DNA of 64,000 nt from Marinimicrobium sp050113635 (GTDB taxonomy: Bacteria; Pseudomonadota; Gammaproteobacteria; Pseudomonadales; Cellvibrionaceae). The stretch is from the NCBI RefSeq assembly GCF_050113635.1, contig NZ_JBNJLT010000003.1:62001-126000 (forward strand), in the 5' to 3' direction. Each line of letters starts with the position of its first letter. Positions within the stretch are counted from its first letter, which is position 1. Below the pieces are notes generated by a model, which was not told the origin of the DNA, searched no databases, and saw only the letters and a list, made by a program, of their open reading frames with translations. Shown here piece after piece: positions 36,588-43,633 of the stretch. A program made the translations under genes and the position numbers.

Positions 36588-37892
36588 ATGTGGCATCACG
36601 TTGAAGCGTTCAGTTGGTCCTTTCCTTGCCGGTCCTTTCCTTGTCGGTCCGTTGCCAGCCAGTTCCTGTCGGCCACGGGGGGTGTGTTACTCAGTGGTGT
36701 GGTTTGGGGGGCTGAGAGCAGCGTTTCACTGGGCACCAATGTTTCCGATTTCGAGCACTTTTACAACCGCGGTGGCGGCTCTATAGAGCACGTTCGCTGT
36801 ATTTTCCAGCATGTTGGCCACTCCCCCTCTATTCAGAAGATGCCCTGGCGACGCGCGCGTCAGGAGGTATCCACCGGCAAAATCGACGGTTTCTTCACCG
36901 CCATAGAAACGGATGAGGTGGAGCGGTACGCGACCCTGTCCGCTCCGCTACTGTTGGAAAACTGGTATTGGTATTGGTCCAAAGACGGCGAGACCCCGAC
37001 GCTGCACGGCGACGATACGCGCCTGGGAGTGATTTTGGGCAGTCACCAGTCGGTGTGGGTGGAATCTCAGGGGGCTTCCCCACATATGCAGGTGAATTCG
37101 CTGGATCAACTCGTTAAGCTCATGCTAAGCGGGCGGATCGATGCCTTTATTGCGGACCGGGAGCACCTGGAAGCGACGGCTGAAAACCTGGGCGTAGAGG
37201 CATCTCAATACAACACGCAGTTTCTGCGCTACGTGCCGTTAGGCGTGTATTTTGGCAACCGCTTTTTGAAGAAACACCCCGAGTTCCTGAGTCGCTTCAA
37301 CCGACAGATTGTAACCTGTGCTGACAGTGGCTTTATTATGTCGGCGAAAGAGCAGGAAAGTCTTCACGAATCTCTGGCACCGATGTTGGCCCGATGGCTG
37401 TCAGAACCTCGGCTGGTTGAAGCACTCCGGTCTCGCCATGCCGATGAACGCAAGCCGGATGAGACCGAAAGGCGCCGTCTGGATAGCCGCTGGCGCGAGG
37501 CTTTCTCGGAAAAAACGCCCGAAGCTATTGCGGATCTGCACGATGAAGATGTCTCGTCCCGCCTGCGTGCGTTGGCGATCGACGCGGAATGGCCGATTAC
37601 AGAGGTGATTCTGACCGATGCCCTGGGTTTCAATGTGGCGGTGAGTGACCTGACGTCGGACTACTGGCAAGGCGATGAAACCAAATTTACGGAAGCCTGG
37701 CCGCTGAACGAGGACCAACTGCATTTCGATCCGGTGACCTACGATGAGTCTTCGCGACGCTTTTTGGTCCACATCAGTCGGCCGGTGATCGATCCTGAGA
37801 GCGGTGTTCGCCTGGGTGTGTTAACGGTTGGGGTGGATGTGGAAAAAGCCTTGTCCCATTTCCACCCGACGGCTTCCCACCCCGCGCCTTAG
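36588..37892 (+). CDS. Periplasmic substrate-binding domain fused to a PDC/Cache sensor domain
   Basis: A 434-residue exported protein from ATG 36588 (GAGTGAG five bases upstream). The N-terminal signal region runs to about residue 42 (GVVWGAESS). Residues about 45-260 fit the SBP_bac_3 fold of amino-acid-type binding proteins (KIDGFFTAIETDEVERYA, DTRLGVILGSHQSVWVES, VPLGVYFGNRF). A linker with many charged residues follows. About 305-425 is a PDC/single-Cache-type sensor (LTDALGFNVAVSDLTSDYWQ, VGVDVEKAL). There is no second membrane helix, kinase or chemotaxis domain, so it would be a soluble or anchored periplasmic sensor feeding an unknown partner. It is divergent from nhaD. Confidence 0.78.
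   Translation: MWHHVEAFSWSFPCRSFPCRSVASQFLSATGGVLLSGVVWGAESSVSLGTNVSDFEHFYNRGGGSIEHVRCIFQHVGHSPSIQKMPWRRARQEVSTGKIDGFFTAIETDEVERYATLSAPLLLENWYWYWSKDGETPTLHGDDTRLGVILGSHQSVWVESQGASPHMQVNSLDQLVKLMLSGRIDAFIADREHLEATAENLGVEASQYNTQFLRYVPLGVYFGNRFLKKHPEFLSRFNRQIVTCADSGFIMSAKEQESLHESLAPMLARWLSEPRLVEALRSRHADERKPDETERRRLDSRWREAFSEKTPEAIADLHDEDVSSRLRALAIDAEWPITEVILTDALGFNVAVSDLTSDYWQGDETKFTEAWPLNEDQLHFDPVTYDESSRRFLVHISRPVIDPESGVRLGVLTVGVDVEKALSHFHPTASHPAP
36616..36645 (+). repeat. 15-bp tandem duplication inside the signal peptide coding region
   Basis: GGTCCTTTCCTTGCC (36616-36630) is repeated as GGTCCTTTCCTTGTC (36631-36645), 14 of 15 identical, and a third, partial copy starts at 36646. The repeat is in frame and yields a doubled SFPCR peptide at the start of the exported protein. 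Confidence 0.85.
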
Positions 37893-37894
37893 CG

Positions 37895-38989
37895 TTAGTC
37901 GGAGCCCAGAGGGTTTGACGCCGGTCCGTGGGCGTTGTTTGATCGCACAGAACCCGGTGCACCGGCCTGCATTTTTGCGGCGTGTTTTTGCTGAGCGGCG
38001 GAGACCAGGCGGTTTCCCCACAACCGCAATAGCTCGAATACCCACAGGCAAAGGAGCAGGGCACCCATCGCCAGGGCGATACCCAACAGACCCAATGCTT
38101 CCTGCTCCGCAAAGCAGGTCCAGATAAATTGCCCCACACACAGCGCCGCCACTACCAGCAAGATAGGTTTGCGCCCGATCCGCTCGACGATAAACACACC
38201 CAGAGGGGCACCCAGGGCGACAATAGGGGCTGCGGCCAACCAGTTTTCATACACGCCGGGTTGCCAGCTGTGTGTCACGCTTTTAATGATGACGCCATAA
38301 AACGAGGTCAGCCCCATGATAACGACAGACGTGGGGATAGCGATTTTCAGATCCGCCCGGCACAGCAACACCAGCGCTGCGTAGAGCACCATATCAATAC
38401 CCACTCCGGTAACAGATACCGCCAGCACACTCGCGGCCAGCCCGAGGATAAACCCCACCCGATGGTCCCAGTGTTCATCGAATTCGGTCATACCGATATG
38501 ACCGGAAATCTCGCCAATGCGGTAGAGATGGAGAACCCCGAAGCTACCCCAGAGCACCGCAAACGTCACCTTGATCCAAAGCTCGGGAATCAATGGCGCG
38601 AAGAACAGGATACCGATGGGCGTGCCAATTAACGCTCCGACAACAGAGCCTTTCAGCATCGACCACGCCAGCGGTTGGCGGCGGCAAAGAATAAAGATTG
38701 CCGCACTGACCATGCCGATGGATTGCACCGCGAAGCTGAAGTCCCGGCCCAGCGTGGCCGGCATGTCGAACAACAAAACCAGCACCGGGAACCCGACCGT
38801 ACCGCCTCCCATCGGCGTGGAGCCCGCCGCGTAGCTGCCCAGCGCCATGGCCAGCGCCATGGGCCAGTGTTCTTTGGCGGCCTGCCAGTTGCCATCGATT
38901 TGCATCAGCAGAAGCCAAGCGGCATAAAAAAGGCCCAACCAAAGGAACCATACCCAGAGGTATTTGCGTGGCGCTGTTTTGAGAGACAT
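37895..38989 (-). CDS. TauE/SafE family membrane carrier (sulfite/anion exporter-like)
   Basis: A 364-residue inner-membrane protein with about eight to nine transmembrane helices. Family features include the glycine-rich GSYAAGSTPMGGGTVGFPV at about residues 51-69 and a second copy around SVTGVGIDMVLYAALVLL. TauE/SafE proteins export sulfite, sulfoacetate or related organic anions, but the substrate here is unknown. The start ATG at 38989 is followed by MSLKTAPRKYLW. It is convergent with the SBP-Cache gene (two bases between stops) and divergent from the LysR regulator. Confidence 0.85.
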   Translation of the reverse strand: MSLKTAPRKYLWVWFLWLGLFYAAWLLLMQIDGNWQAAKEHWPMALAMALGSYAAGSTPMGGGTVGFPVLVLLFDMPATLGRDFSFAVQSIGMVSAAIFILCRRQPLAWSMLKGSVVGALIGTPIGILFFAPLIPELWIKVTFAVLWGSFGVLHLYRIGEISGHIGMTEFDEHWDHRVGFILGLAASVLAVSVTGVGIDMVLYAALVLLCRADLKIAIPTSVVIMGLTSFYGVIIKSVTHSWQPGVYENWLAAAPIVALGAPLGVFIVERIGRKPILLVVAALCVGQFIWTCFAEQEALGLLGIALAMGALLLCLWVFELLRLWGNRLVSAAQQKHAAKMQAGAPGSVRSNNAHGPASNPLGSD

Positions 38990-39295
38990 CGTAAAGCTAC
39001 CTGTTATTGTCGTTTGATCGAGACCATGAGTCAGGCGCTTTGTAACCTGTGGCTCGCTGGTTGGGCAAGTCTGACCCGATCAATTTTGACTATCGCTTTT
39101 GGAGGCACCTTTCGGCAGAGCACTGTACGAGAGTATCATTAGCGATCTAAGTGTGGGAGCCAGCGTGTGTGATCCATCGTGTCTGAGCCATCGTCTCTGA
39201 ACTATCGTTTCTGAATAAGGGTTTGTAAGCATTGTCATGTGTGAGTGGTCTCTGATTCTTTCAGCGGTGTTACTGATCGGTGGCGGGACCGCGAT
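38990..39295. other. Intergenic region between the TauE/SafE and LysR genes
   Basis: A 306-bp divergent region with no convincing gene. The tandem 14-bp triplet (39174-39215) is its most distinctive element. LysR-type regulators usually bind such divergent regions, so both flanking transcripts may be controlled here. A TTGACT hexamer at 39086-39091 has no convincing -10. Confidence 0.5.
39174..39215 (+). repeat. Three tandem 14-bp repeats upstream of the LysR-halogenase operon
   Basis: The units are CCATCGTGTCTGAG (39174-39187), CCATCGTCTCTGAA (39188-39201) and CTATCGTTTCTGAA (39202-39215). They share NATCGTNTCTGA. The array ends 80 bp before the LysR ATG. It may be an iterated operator. Confidence 0.85.
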
Positions 39296-40252
39296 ATGAC
39301 CCTGGCCGAGTTGCGCTATATCGTCAGCCTGGCCAAAGAACGGCATTTTGGACGTGCGGCGGCGGCCTGCTGTGTCAGTCAGCCGACACTCAGCATGGCG
39401 ATCAAGCGGCTTGAACAAGAGCTGGGGGTTTCGTTGTTCGAGCGCGCCCCCGCCGGCACCTGGCCGACGCCCACGGGCCAGGGCATTGTGGCGCGCGCCC
39501 GTCTGGCGCTGAATCATATCGAAGCGATGAGGGTCCTGACCGGTCCCGATGGAGAACACACCTTACGGCTGGGCGCGCTGCCGTCTCTCGCCAGCGCTGT
39601 GTTGCCCAGAGCCGTGGCACACCTGCACCGGCAGTGGCCCGGACGACTGGCCCTTCAGGTAGAACAGAACGACGTTGATCGCCTGGCCGCCAAACTGCAA
39701 AACGGTGAACTGGATGCCTTGCTGCTGGTGACCCCTTTTGCCGTGCCGGACATTGTTACCCGGACGCTGTACGAAGAGCCGCTGGTGGTGGTGATGCCCG
39801 AGACCCACCCATTGGCGGCTTGCGAAACCGTTCCTGCGGAGCGCTTGCAGGATTGGACGCTGCTACTGCCCGAGGCCTATGAGGGCGCCCGGGAAGCCTT
39901 GTTGGCACAGTGCCCGTTCCTGGCCACACCACCGTCTCTTGCCGTCGGCCATACAGTACTGACCCACGCCGGACCTGAGATGGTGCGGCACATGGTGGCG
40001 CTGGGTGAGGGCATCAGCGTGCTTCCTCAATCCATGGCCAGCGGCTTGCACCCCGGCTCACCAGGACTGACCGTGCGTCCGTTCGCGGGTGCTGCCCCGG
40101 TGCGCACCCTCGCGTTGGCCTGGCGCACCAGTTTTCCGGCCCCGCAACTGGTGGACTCACTGGTGGAGGTGCTGGAGGCGACGGCTCCCTGTCACTGGCT
40201 GGATAACGCGTGCTGGCCTTCCGGCCTGCTGGTTGAAAACGGACACTGGTAA
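39296..40252 (+). CDS. OxyR-like LysR-family regulator lacking the peroxidatic cysteine
   Basis: A 318-residue protein from ATG 39296. The N-terminal helix-turn-helix is nearly that of OxyR (MTLAELRYIVSLAKERHFGR, then VSQPTLSMAIKRLEQELG). The effector domain also follows OxyR (PEMVRHMVALGEGISVLPQS). In E. coli OxyR the redox pair is C199 and C208; aligning LLLPEAYEGAREALLAQC with it puts Gly197 at the first position and Cys206 at the second. Canonical disulfide switching therefore seems impossible, and the protein may respond to another ligand or act constitutively. It is four bases from the halogenase gene, so it probably controls it. Confidence 0.88.
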   Translation: MTLAELRYIVSLAKERHFGRAAAACCVSQPTLSMAIKRLEQELGVSLFERAPAGTWPTPTGQGIVARARLALNHIEAMRVLTGPDGEHTLRLGALPSLASAVLPRAVAHLHRQWPGRLALQVEQNDVDRLAAKLQNGELDALLLVTPFAVPDIVTRTLYEEPLVVVMPETHPLAACETVPAERLQDWTLLLPEAYEGAREALLAQCPFLATPPSLAVGHTVLTHAGPEMVRHMVALGEGISVLPQSMASGLHPGSPGLTVRPFAGAAPVRTLALAWRTSFPAPQLVDSLVEVLEATAPCHWLDNACWPSGLLVENGHW

Positions 40253-40256
40253 CACG

Positions 40257-41753
40257 ATGACCGATTACGCTCATACTCATCTGCGACGCATTGTCATCGT
40301 GGGAGGCGGTACCGCCGGGTGGCTGACGGCGGCGATGCTGGGTGCGCATTTGCCTCACTGCGAGCTGGAAGTTGTGGAGGCCGAGGATATTGGCATTGTC
40401 GGGGTGGGTGAATCCACGATTCCGCCTTTTGTGCGCTTGTTACAAAAACTGGGTATTGATGAACAGGAATTCGTTGCTCGCACCGGTGGGTGTTACAAGC
40501 TGGGTATTCTCTTTGACGGGTGGCGCACAGGCCACGACCGCTATTTTCACCCGTTCGGCGTTATTGGGCGACGTATCGCCAACCGTGACTTTTATCAGTG
40601 TTGGCTCAAGGCCAGTCAATCCGGTTCAGTGCCGCCGCTGATGGCATTTTCTCCCTGTGCCGAGCTGGCGCGGGCGCAGCGATTCTATCCGCCCTCCGCC
40701 GATGGAGGCGCCCCGACGGGGGCCAGCTACGCCCTGCACATGGACGCCGGTCTGGCGGTGGACTACCTGAAAGCGTACGCCCAAAAACGCGGCGTTCGTC
40801 ACCGTCAGGGAACGGTGCTGGGTGCGACCCGACGCGATAACGGCCATATCGAGGCCTTGCAGCTGGAGAGTGGCGCGCGCGTTGAAGGAGACTTCTATAT
40901 TGACTGTACCGGTTTCCGGGCGAGTCTGGCCAAAGGCATCATGGGCACAGCCTTTGAAGACTGGGGCCAGTGGCTGCCTTGTGACCGGGCGATTTCGGTA
41001 AAAACGGAAACCGCTGATGCATTGGTTCCGTTTACGCGGGCCACGGCACGCAAAGCGGGTTGGAGTTGGCGCATACCCCTGCGGACCAGCACAGGACATG
41101 GTTATGTTTACTCCAGTCGCCATTGCTCTGATGCCCAGGCCAAATCCACCCTGATGGCGAATCTTGATGCGCGGCGCACCTCTGAACCGAAATTGATGGC
41201 GTTTCGTCCGGGCCACCGGACAGAATTCTGGACACATAATTGTCTGGCAGTGGGGTTGTCCTCGGGTTTTCTGGAGCCGCTGGAATCGACCTCCATCCAT
41301 CTCATTGCCCGAGGCGTAGAATTTTTTCTGCGCTACCTGCCTTCTGTTCACTGCGAAGAGGCGCTGGCGCGGGAATATAACCGTCGTATGACCCGCGACT
41401 TTGAAGAAATACGGGATTTCCTGATGCTTCACTACACGCTCAGTGAGCGGCGGGACACGCCGTTCTGGCGGGACTGTTCGGTTCAGCCCCTGCCCGAATC
41501 GCTGCGCGAGAGAGTGGCGCTGTTCCGGGCCGGCGGCGGATTGCGCGAAGGCGTGGATGACTTGTTCAGAGCGACCAGTTGGCAGGCAGTGTTCGAAGGA
41601 ATGGGAGTGCGTCCGGCGCGTTGCCATCCTCAGATCGACGCACTGGATTCGCAGACGCTGGCGCACGAACTTCAATTGACCCGGCGCGCGGTGCAATCTC
41701 TGGTCAACGGGCTGCCGGCGCACGACGCGGTGCTGCCGGACGTGATGGGCTGA
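40257..41753 (+). CDS. Flavin-dependent tryptophan-halogenase family protein
   Basis: A 498-residue protein from ATG 40257, four bases after the regulator stop. It has the FAD-binding GxGxxG motif (IVIVGGGTAGWLTAAML), the GVGESTIPPF segment, a lysine at residue 81 (GGCYKLGILF) that aligns with the catalytic Lys79 of PrnA, and the halogenase WxWxIP motif (GWSWRIPL). The SSGFLEPLESTSIHL segment holds the glutamate counterpart. These support an active FADH2-dependent halogenase or a close relative. The substrate is unknown, and no flavin reductase or biosynthetic cluster lies next to it. Members of this family are common in marine carbohydrate degraders. Confidence 0.9.
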   Translation: MTDYAHTHLRRIVIVGGGTAGWLTAAMLGAHLPHCELEVVEAEDIGIVGVGESTIPPFVRLLQKLGIDEQEFVARTGGCYKLGILFDGWRTGHDRYFHPFGVIGRRIANRDFYQCWLKASQSGSVPPLMAFSPCAELARAQRFYPPSADGGAPTGASYALHMDAGLAVDYLKAYAQKRGVRHRQGTVLGATRRDNGHIEALQLESGARVEGDFYIDCTGFRASLAKGIMGTAFEDWGQWLPCDRAISVKTETADALVPFTRATARKAGWSWRIPLRTSTGHGYVYSSRHCSDAQAKSTLMANLDARRTSEPKLMAFRPGHRTEFWTHNCLAVGLSSGFLEPLESTSIHLIARGVEFFLRYLPSVHCEEALAREYNRRMTRDFEEIRDFLMLHYTLSERRDTPFWRDCSVQPLPESLRERVALFRAGGGLREGVDDLFRATSWQAVFEGMGVRPARCHPQIDALDSQTLAHELQLTRRAVQSLVNGLPAHDAVLPDVMG

Positions 41754-41764
41754 ATGGGCGAGTC

Positions 41765-41801
41765 AGCGGTTTCGACGAGGGCAGGCCGCGTCGAAACCGC
41801 T
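41765..41801 (+). terminator. Hairpin between convergent halogenase and ettA
   Basis: A perfect 13-bp stem, AGCGGTTTCGACG (41765-41777) with CGTCGAAACCGCT (41789-41801), has an 11-base loop. It lies 11 bases after the halogenase stop and 10 before the ettA stop. Tails are only weakly T-rich (plus side TTCAGTGGTGTTTATTTC). Confidence 0.7.
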
Positions 41802-41811
41802 TCAGTGGTGT

Positions 41812-43473
41812 TTATTTCAATGGCTTGTACTTAACTCGTCGTGGCTGGGCGTCTTCACCTTTGCGTTTCACAAAGTCTTCGTGGTATTCCGTGTAATTAC
41901 CTTCGAAAAACACCACTTCGGAATCGCCTTCATACGCCAGAATGTGCGTGGCAATCCGGTCGAGGAACCAGCGGTCGTGCGAGATCACCATGACGCAACC
42001 GGGGAACGCCAGGATGGCTTCCTCCAGGGCCCGCAACGTTTCAATGTCCAGATCGTTGGAGGGCTCATCGAGCAACAAGACGTTGGCGCCCTGCTTCAGG
42101 GTATTGGCCAGGTGCAGTCGGCCCCGTTCACCACCGGACAGCTCGCCCACACGCTTTTGTTGATCGGAGCCTTTGAAGTTGAAACGGCCCACATAAGAAC
42201 GGGAGTTCACTTCATAGTTGCCGATGCGCAAAATGTCCTGTCCGCCGGAAATCGCCTCCCAGACGGTTTTGCTGTCATCGAGGTTTTCCCGGCTCTGTTC
42301 CACATAGGCGACCTGCACGGTATCGCCCAGCGTCACCGTACCGCTGTCCGGCTGCTCGGTGCCTGAGATCATGCGGAACAAGGTGGACTTACCCGCGCCG
42401 TTGCCGCCCACAATGCCGACCACGGCGCCCTTGGGCACACTCATAGTCAGGTTATCGATCAGCAACCGGTCGCCGTAGCCCTTGGAGACATGATCCAATT
42501 CAATAACCTTGTCCCCCAGACGTTCGCCGGGTGGGATATAAATTTCATTGGTTTCGTTGCGCGCCTGGAATTCCTGGGACTGCAACTCATCAAAGCGGGC
42601 CAGACGAGCCTTGTTCTTGGCCTGACGACCTTTCGGATTCTGCCGTACCCACTCGAGTTCGGCCTTGATCGCTTTTTGATGGGCTGCCTCGGAGCGGGCC
42701 TCCTGCTCCAGTCGTTGTTCCTTGGCCTCCAGCCAGTCGCTGTAGTTGCCTTCGTAAGGGATGCCGTGGCCACGGTCCAGCTCCAGAATCCAGCCAGCGG
42801 CGTTGTCCAGAAAGTAGCGGTCGTGTGTAATGGCCACCACGGTGCCGGGGAACTGTTGCAGGAACTGCTCCAGCCAGTACACACTTTCGGCGTCCAGGTG
42901 GTTGGTGGGCTCGTCCAGCAACAGCATATCGGGACGGGACAGCAGCAAGCGGCACAGGGCCACCCGGCGGCGCTCACCCCCCGACAGCTTGGTGACATCG
43001 GCGTCCCACGGCGGCAGGCGCAAGGAGTCGGCGGCCACTTCGAGTTTATGGTCCAGGTTATGGGCATCCCACGCGGAAATAATGTCCTCCAGTTCCCCCT
43101 GGCGTTTTGCCAGGGCGTCGAAGTCGGCGTCGGGTTCCGCGTAGGCTGCGTAGAGGCTGTCCAGCTCGGCGAGCGCATCCACCGCTTCGCGGACACCGTC
43201 TTCCACGTTGCCGCGCACATCCTTTGCCGGGTCCAGCTCCGGTTCTTGTGGCAGGTAGCCTACGGAAATGCCCGGCATGGGGCGGGCCTCACCGTGGTAA
43301 TCCTTATCCACCCCCGCCATGATTCTCAATAGTGTGGACTTCCCGGCACCGTTGAGGCCCAGTACGCCAATTTTGGCGCCAGGAAAGAATGACAGGGAGA
43401 TATCTTTCAGGATTTCGCGCTTGGGCGGCACCACTTTGCCAACCCGGTTCATACTGTAGACGTACTGCGCCAT
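41812..43473 (-). CDS. ettA: EttA, energy-dependent translational throttle ABC-F ATPase
   Basis: A 553-residue protein (E. coli 555) from ATG 43473, with GAGGTG upstream. It has two ABC ATPase domains without membrane segments: Walker A GLNGAGKSTLLRIMAG and GGNGAGKSTLFRMISG, and signatures LSGGERRRVALCRLL and LSGGERGRLHLANTL. A basic P-site tRNA interaction motif linker is present between them (RQNPKGRQAKNKARLARFDE). EttA binds the ribosome E site and gates entry into elongation according to the ATP/ADP ratio. It is divergent from the GH95 gene. Confidence 0.96.
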   Translation of the reverse strand: MAQYVYSMNRVGKVVPPKREILKDISLSFFPGAKIGVLGLNGAGKSTLLRIMAGVDKDYHGEARPMPGISVGYLPQEPELDPAKDVRGNVEDGVREAVDALAELDSLYAAYAEPDADFDALAKRQGELEDIISAWDAHNLDHKLEVAADSLRLPPWDADVTKLSGGERRRVALCRLLLSRPDMLLLDEPTNHLDAESVYWLEQFLQQFPGTVVAITHDRYFLDNAAGWILELDRGHGIPYEGNYSDWLEAKEQRLEQEARSEAAHQKAIKAELEWVRQNPKGRQAKNKARLARFDELQSQEFQARNETNEIYIPPGERLGDKVIELDHVSKGYGDRLLIDNLTMSVPKGAVVGIVGGNGAGKSTLFRMISGTEQPDSGTVTLGDTVQVAYVEQSRENLDDSKTVWEAISGGQDILRIGNYEVNSRSYVGRFNFKGSDQQKRVGELSGGERGRLHLANTLKQGANVLLLDEPSNDLDIETLRALEEAILAFPGCVMVISHDRWFLDRIATHILAYEGDSEVVFFEGNYTEYHEDFVKRKGEDAQPRRVKYKPLK

Positions 43474-43633
43474 GGGGGCTTGCACCTCGTTGGAACGGAA
43501 AATAGGGTCTGTATCAGGGGGTGTACTATAAAGAAACAAACCCGGCACTGAAAGGTGGCGGGGACTTCTTAAATCGAATGGTAGAACAAGTTATTATATG
43601 ACCTTTCGTCATTTGTTTGGAGAGTCTTCCCTT

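Noticed and set aside
36423..36599. A 59-codon N-terminal extension of nhaD
   Set aside because: The extension has no membrane-transport features, and it covers the palindrome and the opposite promoter. The ATG at 36422 fits the family.
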